Source: Epiperipatus broadwayi (taxonomy: Eukaryota; Onychophora; Udeonychophora; Euonychophora; Peripatidae). From it: 64,000 nt of DNA. Position 1 is the stretch's first letter. Each line of letters begins with the position of its first letter. The translations under genes were made by a program, and so were the position numbers. The notes under the pieces are model-generated. The model did not search any database. It was not told the origin of the DNA and worked only from the letters and a program-made list of their open reading frames with translations. Shown here in pieces: positions 35,154-44,984 of the stretch. The stretch is taken from the NCBI GenBank assembly GCA_028023455.1, contig JAQFVV010006231.1, positions 1,941,478 through 2,005,477 on the forward strand, given 5' to 3'.

Positions 35154-35841
35154 GCCACTGTTCATTTTATATGCTATTTTAAAAGTAGAATACTTTAGTA
35201 TTGTTTTAAATTTTTGTTACACTAAATTGTTAGGGCATTTCCCAATACTTTTGATATTTGATTCCAGAATTATTTGTTTTTTTTATTTTTGATCACATGA
35301 TTACATTAATTTTTTAGGTAATTTTCTAAATTTTAAAATGTGCAAAAGTAAAATACTTTAGGATTGTTTTTAATTTTTGTTTGCTCATTTTTCTTATTAT
35401 TTGATAATTACTAATAGTTGTTAAATATTCTTGTTTGATATTGGATTTTTTTTGGCCATGTGATTTACTATTTTTATTTTTATTTTTTTGTCTTTTTTTA
35501 ATTACTAATGTTTTTGATATTTGATTTCAAGAGTTATTTGGATTTTTGGTCATGAGATTATGTTTATTTATTTGACAGTTGTGGAGTATGGAATTGATCA
35601 AAATTGCAATTTTTGAATTATATTGGACAAAATAACTGGAGCCCATTCTATCGATGGTCGAAAGTATTATATAATATCTTTTAACATGATTGTGTCAGTG
35701 GTGTTTTACTGGAGTACCTCTTAGAAACCATAATGGTGGAGAGTACATTCTAAATCAGTACTCAAATCAGACTGTCATTGCGAGATTAAAGAATGTATGG
35801 ATTGATTTTGATATTGAATTTAAAATATACATAAACCTGTC
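35154..35841. other. Unassigned sequence
   Basis: The 76-codon plus frame at 35690-35920 runs into the SINE. Its first part (FTGVPLRNHNGGEYIL) has no family that I recognise. There are no other signals. Confidence 0.4.
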
Positions 35842-35945
35842 AAGCATTGGTGGTCGAGAGGTCAGTGATGAATGCTTTACAAGCAGTTGTCCCGGGTTAG
35901 CAGGTTTGCTTCCCAGCTGATGTTATGACACATGAGAAAAAAGAT
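35842..35945 (+). mobile_element. tRNA-derived SINE (family 1), full-length copy
   Basis: A box TGGTCGAGAGG at 35851-35861 and B box GGTTTGCTTCC at 35903-35913, then GATGTTATGACACATGAGAAAAAA. It matches the copies at 8325 and 34062, and about 100 bp seems to be the family length. Confidence 0.75.
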
Positions 35946-36536
35946 ATACATAAACCTGCATAAATGAAATTTTAATGATACTGATGAGTTAGAGTTTAAG
36001 TTGGATATAAAATAAATAGATTAACCAATGAGCACTTAGACAAAACAAAAAATAAAAGAACTCAAAAAATCTTAATCTAAATCAAAGATTCCATAACTGA
36101 ATATAAAAAAAAAAACATTATAAATGTCACTTAGCCAACAGTGTCAACAAGATCAAAGCACTGGTTCACTTGTCCAAAACAATAGGAATCGTATTCTCAA
36201 AAATAGGAGGAAGAGCCTAAATATTGGATATTTAAAATTGAAATAAATTAAAAACTAATATGCTGAATATTTAAACAGTAAAGTAGAAATTTGCTGTTGG
36301 GTGATTGAATTATATATATAAATATTCTAATGCGATAGTTAATTAAATCAAGCTATATGTTGTTTTTGTTAATATAATATAAGCGTGTCTATAAAAGTTA
36401 ATCCAGGAAATACTGGAGATTATTTTTAGTTGCTAAAAACATGTTTGTCATTTTAATGTAAAAGAAAATTATTTTAGATTGAACAGCAAACACGATAATC
36501 CTTTATCGAATTTATTTCCCTTTAACCTTATTTCTG
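35946..36536. other. AT-rich sequence, no feature seen
   Basis: No supportable feature. Confidence 0.4.
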
Positions 36537-36745
36537 TATCGTAAATTGATTGGACAGTTTTACTCTGGAGAGGAATACAAACAAAAATACTCGCTTCTAT
36601 AAGAGGTCACTTCAACTTCTATCAAACAGGGGGGAAACAGTACCGGAAAAATCCATTATGAGAGGCCCAATTCTGGGAGTCTGCTATTGCAAGATGTATA
36701 AGAAGGAGATAAGGACCTCATGCAGTCTATCCATCCTTTTCTAAA
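36537..36745 (+). other. Higher-complexity island with a 64-codon frame of unknown nature
   Basis: About 200 bases are less AT-rich and free of homopolymer runs. They contain an open frame at 36550-36744 with GETVPEKSIMRGPILGVCY and a Cys-rich end. I do not recognise a protein family, there are no convincing splice sites, and no second copy is seen in the window. It could be an exon fragment, a conserved non-coding piece or an unfamiliar repeat. Confidence 0.25.
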
Positions 36746-39473
36746 TTATTAGTTATTATGCGTCTATATAGCAACGCTAATGCATATACGTAAATATCTG
36801 ACTTTTATTATATATATAGTAATCTATGACATGAATATTGTAATTTAACTTACGAGTTCATATGTATATTGAAATCTATAAATGCTGTTACATTTATTGT
36901 ATTAATTATCTTTGTCCAATTGTACTCTGATATATAAAAATAACGCACAGATCAGACATTATTTTATCAAGCACTAACATATATATTTATAGCAGGTCTA
37001 CTTAACAATCTTTATAGGGCATAGATTTAGTTTTGAGTAAGGAATTTAAATCATAATGATTGACAGTTTATTATTATTATTATTTAGCATTTTGTCAAGT
37101 TATTTATGATTTTGAAAATATTTATTATTATTAGCATCTCTTTTTTACATTTCTTAGCTATGAGGCGAAGCTGAAAATTCAAGCTGTACAGGAAAACAAT
37201 TACAAGCTTTCTGTGGGTTTTCACACTAGGAAGAAATGAAAAAAAAAAAAAAAGGAGAAGTCTTACGGCAAGTAATTCGCAAAAAAATCGGTTGTCGTAT
37301 CAAACTTCGCTACTGATAACATATTTGATAATCAGTAAAGAAAATAAGTACATACAATATATTGAAAAAGAAACGGCTGTTATTTGAGACTTTAGATTTC
37401 ATATTAACAAACTTTAATATATATATATATCGACAAAGTTAGAATAATAGAAATATGTGTTGTTGTTTTTTTAAAAAAAGTATGATAATCGAATAGTTTA
37501 CCGCCGAGGAATATATAAATTCGATCTTCGAAAAGACAATTGGAGATGCTATCCAAGGAAAGTTTAAAAATGTAATCCGTGGACACATATGAAAGCTCCT
37601 TAACTAATAATATTATAATACTTTTTTTTTTTTTACTGTAGATATCAATATTCATTTGAAAAATTTAGATTAATTTGAAGACTTCCATTCTTCAGCAATA
37701 CTTAGAATTTTTTGGATCCTTGTTAAAAAAGCTTTTTAATATTTATTTGTACTTAATATTTTTTTGAATATATATATAGCAAAAGAGTTCCTAATACCTA
37801 AGAGCTCTATCCTCATAGCATTGGTTTGCCTCATGATAAATGTGTCTTTACTTCGACATAGGTTGTTAGATATGTACATACTAACCAATAGTAAATGATT
37901 ATCTAGCTTATCAACAGAGTGACTATTAAAAAAATCCTAAGTCTCTTGTAATTTAAAAATGTTAAGTAGACTTAACAGCAAGTAGATAAACCAACTATTG
38001 TATTATGAAATCCGTTCAAAATAGATTCAACTAATTATAAACAATATTTAGTGTCAAAAATATTTTTTATGTTCCCTTCACTTTATTGAAGGACCATATA
38101 CTCTAAACTTGAATAATTATATAAGTAAGTTATGTGATAGTATGTGTGGTATATCTTCAGTTGATAACTCAAGTTGTTAATGCTACTTTTCTGAGCTAAA
38201 GATGTGATACCATTTGGATAAAACAATTTTTTTTATCTATTATTCAAGCATGGACTTTTTATGCATTTTTCATAATGAATGAAATTTTCAAATGTTGATT
38301 TTAGTAGAAAACAGTCCAAAAGATTATTATATGCCATTGTAAAATAATATTTTGCACTAAAGTAGGAATAAATTGTTACTATATAAATATAACCATTAAA
38401 TAAATTGGGTGAAATTAAGAAATATCAAAAAAATAATACCATTGACAATAACAAAGATCTGTAAAACTATATAAATTAATTAGCATCAATTCAAAACCTT
38501 GAGTTTTTTTTTTTTTTAATTTTTAAGTTATCAGTTTGAGATGGTATAAAAATTGAAAAGCAATAGCTAGATGCAGAAATGCATTAATTTCAGCTTTGAA
38601 TCCTAGATGTCACTGCTGGAGGGAAAAAAGATAAGGTTGGGAATATTATAGATGCCATTAGTTTATTCAAGTTCACAGTATATATTTTGGAGTAGAGGAA
38701 GGAAACTGCTTTACACTAATTAAATGCAAAAATAATATTAGAAACATAATTTGAATATATGATTGCATTTTAATATTTTAAAATTTTTATTATATGTATA
38801 GTACACGTGGTCCTAGTCCATTTCTCTTAGGAAAGTTATTTCAAATAAATAGATATTTTTGACGAAGAGTATATGAAGTAGAATAGAAACATCTTGTGTT
38901 TGGGATTTTAGTAAATGAGTTGAGAGGATAATTTGATGCAATGCCAGATTTCATTATTCATAGATAACTTCTTGTTCTATTATTTTGAGTTCAAGTATCA
39001 GATGTAAATAAAAGATTTAAATATTATAAAATTAATTGATTGTTAGTAAATATTTATTTCATTGAATGCCATTGGATTGAAAATAAACTTGGGATAGGGT
39101 AACTTAAATAATTGATCTTTCTTATCATTTCCTATTTATATGTGTCTTATCGACCTAGATGTCTGTAATAAACAAATAATTAAATATATGATAAATAAAA
39201 TTAAAATGACCTTCAGCATTGAATTTTCCTATATGTTAGCTTTAGCATAAACTGGATCACATTACCATGTAATAAATCACCAATACAAAGATAAATATTC
39301 TGTTCCATCATGGTCAACTTCAAGCCCAGAGACTCCATGTTCACTGCTCATTGACACTCAATTAATACTTTTATTATTTTTATAGTACTAATATATTCTT
39401 AACAAGTAATTTAACATTAAATTAAGAAATGAAACAGAAACTCAAATAATAATTTTAAATTGTTTGCCCTTTT
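36746..39473. other. AT-rich sequence, no gene seen
   Basis: No repeats shared with the rest of the window and no motif-bearing frames. The minus frame at 37404-37655 crosses A/T runs and is probably chance. Confidence 0.45.
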
Positions 39474-39637
39474 GTCATTCTCTCCTCCTTACTCTTTCTC
39501 ACTCTTCCCTTCTAACTCTTGTTGACCTTCTCTCATCTCCTCTCTAACTTTCATGCTCTCTCCCCCTATATTTATCACTCTATTTTTCTCTCTCATAGTT
39601 TCTCATTCTCTCTTATTTTTTATACATATTTTCCAAC
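39474..39637. repeat. Pyrimidine-rich tract
   Basis: About 160 bases are dominated by CT on the plus strand (CTCTCC, CTTTCTC, TCTCTCTC motifs) with few purines. It is a candidate for non-B DNA or a decayed microsatellite. Confidence 0.6.
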
Positions 39638-40020
39638 TTAGTTTATGTTATTCTAGCAAACTAGGGCATTATTAATTTGTTCTAAGAATTTATTTTACTA
39701 TTAATCAAAGATGTATTTTAAACAATAACAAATAAATGTTTAAATGATTCTGTGTTTAGACATTTTGTTTTTCTCATTTCTTCTAAATAAGTATATGATA
39801 AGTTCTAAGTGGATTGTCACTGGTGAATACAAATTGTTGATCTACATAATGAGTATAGTCTAACTTTATTCTTGAAATTTACATATGTGAGAGACATTTG
39901 TTTAATACTGGTGTTTTAACTGCACACATATAAAAAATAAAGTAAGTGAAAACAATTTAATGCTGATGATTGCTGGTTTAGCATGAAATATATATTGGTG
40001 ATTATTTATCTTTTTGACAT

Positions 40021-40092
40021 ATATGTGTTCAAGTGTATCAATGTTATGAGATAGAGTGGAGAGTGGTGGGTCGTGTGAATCATATACCCTAT
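40021..40092 (+). repeat. Single copy of the 19.7-kb fold-back arm
   Basis: TTCAAGTGTATCAATGTTATGAGATAGAGTGGAGAG...GTGTGAA and CCCTATATATTAC match the right arm of 19718-19895. Confidence 0.65.
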
Positions 40093-40195
40093 ATATTACA
40101 TATATTAATACAGGTATATAATAAGTCTGTATTTCAGTTATTGTTTTTTTTTGTTTTAAGTTAGCATTATGGAGCATATAATATTTCATTGTTAT

Positions 40196-40290
40196 GTAAA
40201 TAATATTCATTAAGGCTGTAGCCTCAAGCACATGCATATAAAAATGTGATAGTAGGGACCTCTACAGGTCTTAAACCACAAGCTTATGTA
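40196..40290 (-). repeat. PLE-terminus-like dispersed repeat, copy 2
   Basis: The reverse complement contains ACCTGTAGAGGTCCCTACTATC and a GAGGCTACAGCCTT hairpin, matching 13360-13455. Confidence 0.55.
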
Positions 40291-41439
40291 AACTAATGTT
40301 ACTGCAAAGATTTCACTTTTTAACCAAATGTCTAAAAAGTCAATATGAGTTTATAGTATCTTAACTAAAATTTAAAATTAAATGCACACTAAAATGTGTT
40401 TATATTTAAACTTACTTTATATAATTTTACTTATAGACAAATCCATTATATAATACATTTGTGAATAAATATATTAATCCCATTAATATTAATAAAAAAA
40501 TCATTGTTATTATATTTAAATTCATAAAAATTAAAAAAAAAACACATTTGAATTTGTTTTCTTTTTCTTTTATGTTTAATAGAAGACACAATTTTATTTA
40601 AGAACAATCATTTAATACACTTCGTCTGAAAACAATAAGTATTGAATGTATTTTATTTTTTAGGAATTACAAATTTTGAATATGGCTAATTTATCTAAAA
40701 CAACAAATAGAAGACATTTGTCTGAAGTTTTGTGATGATAGTATATTAGATGTAATAATATGTTCGACTATTTCCATCATCTATCATTAAATGCTGAATG
40801 CATAGAAAATTGTCAACTTTATTTAAACTTTTCAAATACAAACAATTTGTTGGTAATAACACACAGACAACACAGATTAGTAATTACACAACATTTTTAG
40901 TATTATTATTCTCCACTCTTCTTCGGGTATTTCTGGCCTATTTTCGAATATATATTTTAAGACAACATTCTAACCAACTGAGAGGATTCATTCAAATCCT
41001 CTTGAGTCCTTCAATTCTAAACACAAGGTTAATTAGAGGTTTTGTGCACTGTGTATTACCACATTGGGTTGGCTTATGGGATTATTTGCCATTGTCATGT
41101 GAGAAGCTTCTGTGAATTTTCTTTTTTGCACCTTTTCCTCTCTATTCAATACTTTTGTATTTTCTCAATTGAATGTGTAATCATTAGTACATTCATGGTC
41201 TGCTACTATAGACATATGTTTTTCCTCTTTTAACCATGAGTTTGTGTTCTTTCAATCACTGTTCAGCAGGGTTGCAGGTGTCACTAATATATTTCCTTTT
41301 ACATTCACATGGTATTTCAGAGGTGCAGTTTTTGTTTTTCAAAATTTCCAGTTTAGGCTTGGTAGGAGTTAGAATTTCTTGGAAGTGTGGAGTCAATATA
41401 ACATTAGAACAGTTTTCTAAATCTATACCACACTTTGAG

Positions 41440-41820
41440 GATTTCTAGCTTTTACCAAGCCTAAACTGGAAGTGCTGAAACATAAAAACTGCATCTATAA
41501 AATATCATGTGAATGTGGAAGAAAGTATATTGGTGAGACCTACCACCTTGTTAAACAGTGATTGAAAGAATGTGAACTAATGGTTAAAAGGGACAAAAAC
41601 CAATGTATCTACAGTAGCAGATCTTGTATGTACTAATGACCACATGTTAAATTGAGAAAATACAAAAATATTGGATAGGAGGAAAAGATACAAAGAAAAA
41701 ATTTCAAAGCAGCTGCTCACATAACAATGGCAAGTAATCCTATAAGTCAACTCAGTGTGGTAATACACAATGTATGGAAGTCTCTAATTAACATTGCTCT
41801 TAGAAATAATTAATAAAAAA
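41440..41820 (+). pseudogene. PLE GIY-YIG endonuclease remnant
   Basis: The plus strand reads CIYKISCECGRKYIGETYHLV, which fits the GIY-YIG pattern of PLE endonucleases: an aromatic-containing IY motif, a Cys-x-Cys between the two halves, and YIG. A stop follows after VKQ. Further downstream, in shifted frames, are LREYKNIL-like, FKAAAHITMA and QLSVVIHNVW strings. Multiple stops and frameshifts show that it is dead. The opposite-strand frame at 41577-41768 is a shadow. Confidence 0.65.
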
Positions 41821-41971
41821 ATTGAAGGACTCTGGAGTATTTGAACCAACCCTTATATATAAATATATGAAATTTCTACTATCTGATGCCTTTGATGCAA
41901 TCACTTAGTTGGTTATAGCCTTGCCTTAAAATTTGATATTAGAAAATCTAAAGGTGTCAGGCCAGCAACAT

Positions 41972-42005
41972 CTGAAGAAGAGTGGAGAATAATACTACTC
42001 AAAAC
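41972..42005 (+). ncRNA. PLE-end stem-loop (pair B, right arm)
   Basis: CTGAAGA, one A, stem GAGTGG/CTACTC, then AAAAC. Relative to pair A (GAGAGG/CCTCTC), an A-U pair has become U-A and a G-C has become G-U, so pairing survives sequence change. The left arm copy near 40900-40925 is further decayed (CCGAAGA). Confidence 0.35.
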
Positions 42006-42412
42006 ATTGTGTAATTATTAACCAGTGTTGTTTATTTGTGTGTTATTACCAACAAGTTGTTTGTATTTAAAAAGTTTAAATAAAGTTTAAAATTTTCTAT
42101 ACATTTAATGATAGATGATAGAAATAATCTGACATATTATTACATCAAATAGCAGACATGGCTTGCATTTATGGTTTTGGACATTCAATTAAGTGATTCT
42201 CTTATTTCCTCCATATTCAAAAAGATTGGGGTTTTTTTTTTTAGATTTGCAAAGTATTATCTGTCAGTAAGATTAACAATTTATATATAATTCTCTTTTT
42301 TAAAAATCTTTCTTAAATTTATATATACATGTAAATAAAGCAAATTGTCCACCATACAATAATTATTGTAAATGAGGCATTTATTTATATAGCGCTCTTT
42401 TTATAAATTGTA

Positions 42413-42797
42413 ATAAACTAAAGATTAGCCTTTCAAACTAACAAACATGCACTTTTTACAAATGTTAATAATAATAAATGAATACTTTCATCTCCAACAC
42501 AAGATAAAGTAGTTTTATTTAAGAGTGATGTTTCATAAATTCTAGATAATTTCGTTGACGTCATTCATTCAGATATAGTAAACAGTGATTTAAAGTGATT
42601 GATTTATCCTCACGCTTTCATATCCAATACTTAATATTTTCCCATATATAAACATTTGGGTTAAATGAATAAGTGGATTCATTTTATTCATTCGCAAAGA
42701 CTTTATCTTGTGTTGGAGATGAAAGTATTCATTTATTATTATTAACATTCGTAAAAAGCGCATGTTCGTTAGTTTGAAAGGCTAATCTTTAGTTTAT
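42413..42797. repeat. Fold-back element with 97-bp arms differing only at CpG sites
   Basis: The left arm (42413-42509) and right arm (42700-42797) are reverse complements, apart from three positions. At each of the three the right arm has CpG and the left arm has the deamination product CpA. The loop is about 190 bp. No coding frame is seen. A TATAGCGCTCTT string lies just outside the left arm. Confidence 0.85.
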
Positions 42798-43595
42798 AAT
42801 AATTATTGTAATAAAATTATAATAAAAATAATAAAGAATTATGGTGATAATATATTTTATAAACAACTATAATAAACTGCAGGTGTGCTTTCAGTTAATT
42901 TTTTAACCTTCATCATCTGAAAACTATTAAAATTTAGTAGAAGTAAATGTTATCATGTTATATTCTATGATTCATAAATTTTAACATTTTCACATTGTTT
43001 AATTATCAAAATCACTTTCTTATTTCTTTTTTTATTATGGTTTTTGTCCTCATAAAGAATCTTGTATTTTTCAGAACAAAATTGAAAGTAAAATTGCATG
43101 TTTTTTTATAATCAAAAAAAACAAAATAGATATAATTATTAAATCATTATATACTTCTTTTATTTTTGTATATATTTATATAAAAGTTGCTTTTTCAATC
43201 TTTTCTCAAGACATCTTGATTCATCTATATATATATATATGATGTACAATATTACTTTTTTGTTTCATAGCTATAATTTTTTTTAATTATTTATCAATCT
43301 ATTACCATTAAGTGAACATAAAATTAAATATTATATAAATCTTAGCTCGAGCATTTGAGACATATGGAATTAATATTTATATGTTTCAAATGCTCAAACT
43401 ATTTTTTTAATATATGCAGAGATTTATATAATGTTTTAGTTTGTGTTCCACCAAATGTTAATAGACTGGTATTGAAAAATTATTTTATCTATGAAACAAA
43501 AAAGTAATATTGTATATTAAGTTTTATGTAAGTGCTAGGCTTCATACATAGGTGAATCGAGATATATTCTTGAGACAAGATTAAAAGAGAATCAT

Positions 43596-43799
43596 ATGTT
43601 ATATAAATGTATAAAAGATAACAATATTGATTTAATAGCAGCATCTGTTTTATTTGATCATGAAAAACTTGACTTCATTTTCAATTTTGATCTGGAAAAT
43701 ACTAAAATTCTTCATGAGGAGAGAAACTATAATAAAAGAAAAATTAAAGAAGCAATTTTAATATGTAGAAGTAGGATATCTTTAATTAATAGTCAATGA
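43596..43799 (+). pseudogene. PLE post GIY-YIG fragment (pair D)
   Basis: The 67-codon frame contains ASVLFDHEKLDFIFNFDLENTKIL, trimmed here to its recognisable parts SVLFDH, DFIFNFD and LENTKIL, then RKIKEAILICRS. These match SVFYDH, YGFDFNF and NVKIL of PLE C. The in-frame upstream sequence gives YIGESRYILETRLKEN. The frame is open through the fragment, but the protein lacks the RT and most of the nuclease core. Confidence 0.7.
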
Positions 43800-43904
43800 T
43801 GCAAATGTTAAAATTTGTGAATCTTGAGATATAATATGATGACATTTACTACTGCTACATTATAGTTATTGATTAAAATGTATTATCACCAATATATTTT
43901 TGTG

Positions 43905-43990
43905 TTTTAAAGACCTACAGAGGTCCCTAGTGACGATTTTTTTCAGACGCTCATTGCTAAGGTTTACAGCCTTGTTAAAACTATTATTTT
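43905..43990 (+). repeat. PLE-terminus-like dispersed repeat, copy 3
   Basis: CCTACAGAGGTCCCTAGTGACGA and AAGGTTTACAGCCTT follow the PLE D coding remnant. This is the copy that links the repeat to a PLE 3' end. Confidence 0.6.
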
Positions 43991-43998
43991 TATAAGTA

Positions 43999-44176
43999 AA
44001 AGATACCAACAATTTATTGAGAGCAAAGCTTTATTAGTGCAGATAATTACAAATGCTTTTGACTGGATTCAAACTTAGACATCTATAACTGAATCCAATC
44101 AAAAACACACTCAGCACTTCCTAATTGTAGGCACTAATAAAGCTTCACTCTTAATACCTTATTTGTATCTTTTATC
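43999..44176. repeat. Fold-back repeat around AAGCTTTATTAGTGC
   Basis: Arms of about 75-88 bp share AAGCTTTATTAGTGC, TTTTGA(C/T)TGGATTCA and AAGATAC with their complements. A 10-13-base segment is present in one arm only. The GGATTCAAAC string resembles a B box, so this may be an inverted SINE pair. Confidence 0.65.
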
Positions 44177-44549
44177 TATATTACAGTTTTGGAGATAAAC
44201 CATTTAAAAGTGTTACATTTTTATTAAAATATTACAAGTATATATATTTAAAAATATTCTCCATTTTTGCATTTTTGAAGGAATAAAATTCTAGAAAGAC
44301 TAATGTGTATAAAATTATGTATTCCAGAAAGTTTTTTTGAGGCAAAATGTTAAAGTTTTATTGAAATTTAAAGCTTATTCGTTTCTTCAATTTTTAAAAA
44401 ATAAAAATTTTAAATTATATATATTTATAACACAAATAAAATTGCCGTTAATTAAAAACTATTGTAATAACAATAAACATAATAAATATAATAGTTAATT
44501 TCCATTATATTTATTATTTTTAGTGTTATTATATATATATATATATGTA
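44177..44549. other. AT-rich sequence, no feature seen
   Basis: No supportable feature apart from a (TA)n run near 44530. Confidence 0.4.
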
Positions 44550-44625
44550 TGTGGCCATGTGTATCAGTTATACTGGATGGAGTGGATGACTGTAGGAAGC
44601 TTGAAAGTCTGAGTTCAAATCTTTT
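44550..44625 (+). repeat. Single copy of the 19.7-kb fold-back arm, with B-box-like end
   Basis: GTGTATCAGTTATACTGGATGGAGTGGA...GAAAGTCTGAGTTCAAATC aligns to 19810-19880. The GAGTTCAAATC end is the best B-box match in the family. Confidence 0.6.
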
Positions 44626-44984
44626 TTAATTACATCTTGGTTAAGTATACACATTATACTTGTATTTCAATATTATATATATAAGAGTACTCAAGAATTA
44701 AATTTTAGTTTCAAATAGATTTTCAAACATATTTATTCTTCTTGGAAATTTATTTCATGCAAGAACAAACTCCTTTTTATAAAATTAATTCCTGCTGAAA
44801 TGATATTTAAAGATAAAAGTTTTTGAGATTTCTGCCTGTAAACTTTTTACCTTTTAAAAATATAGACAGCAATATATTTTTAACATACTTTATCACTTCA
44901 TGTTATGGACTAATTTTAAATTTACTTTCACTAATGGAATTGCCCATATTACAGATCAATCTAATTCATACTCAATTTAAAATG

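Larger units (their letters stand above)
40747..42150. mobile_element. Penelope-like element pair B, 5'-to-5' inverted copies
   Basis: A minus-strand copy (about 40747-41440) faces a plus-strand copy (about 41455-42150), with arms of roughly 650 bp. The right arm decodes the GIY-YIG region, NCIYKISCECGRKYIGETYH near 41487-41546. Then come ENTKIL-, FKAAAH- and VIHNVWKSL-type strings (41640-41810), a decayed A-box-like segment near 41890 and the stem-loop at 41972-42005. The left arm decodes the same in reverse, with CTSEIPCECKRKYISDT and a few additional upstream residues. It is the same family as pair A (family I) and retains more of the endonuclease. The outer ends share AGATGTAATAATATG and TTTC(C/T)ATCATCTATCATTAA. 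Confidence 0.75.
43180..43990. mobile_element. Penelope-like element pair D
   Basis: The centre is a hairpin at 43355-43400 (GAGCATTTGA...TCAAATGCTC). From it, two inverted arms run outward and share ATTATATAAATCT and CTATGAAACAAAAAAGTAATA with their complements. The right arm reads a PLE segment with VPPNVNRL, YIGESRYILETRLKE and the frame at 43596-43799. It ends in the PLE-terminus-like repeat at 43905-43990. The left arm is cut after a GIY-YIG fragment (DESRCLEKRLKK) near 43180. It resembles family II (pair C) in its coding part. Confidence 0.7.
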
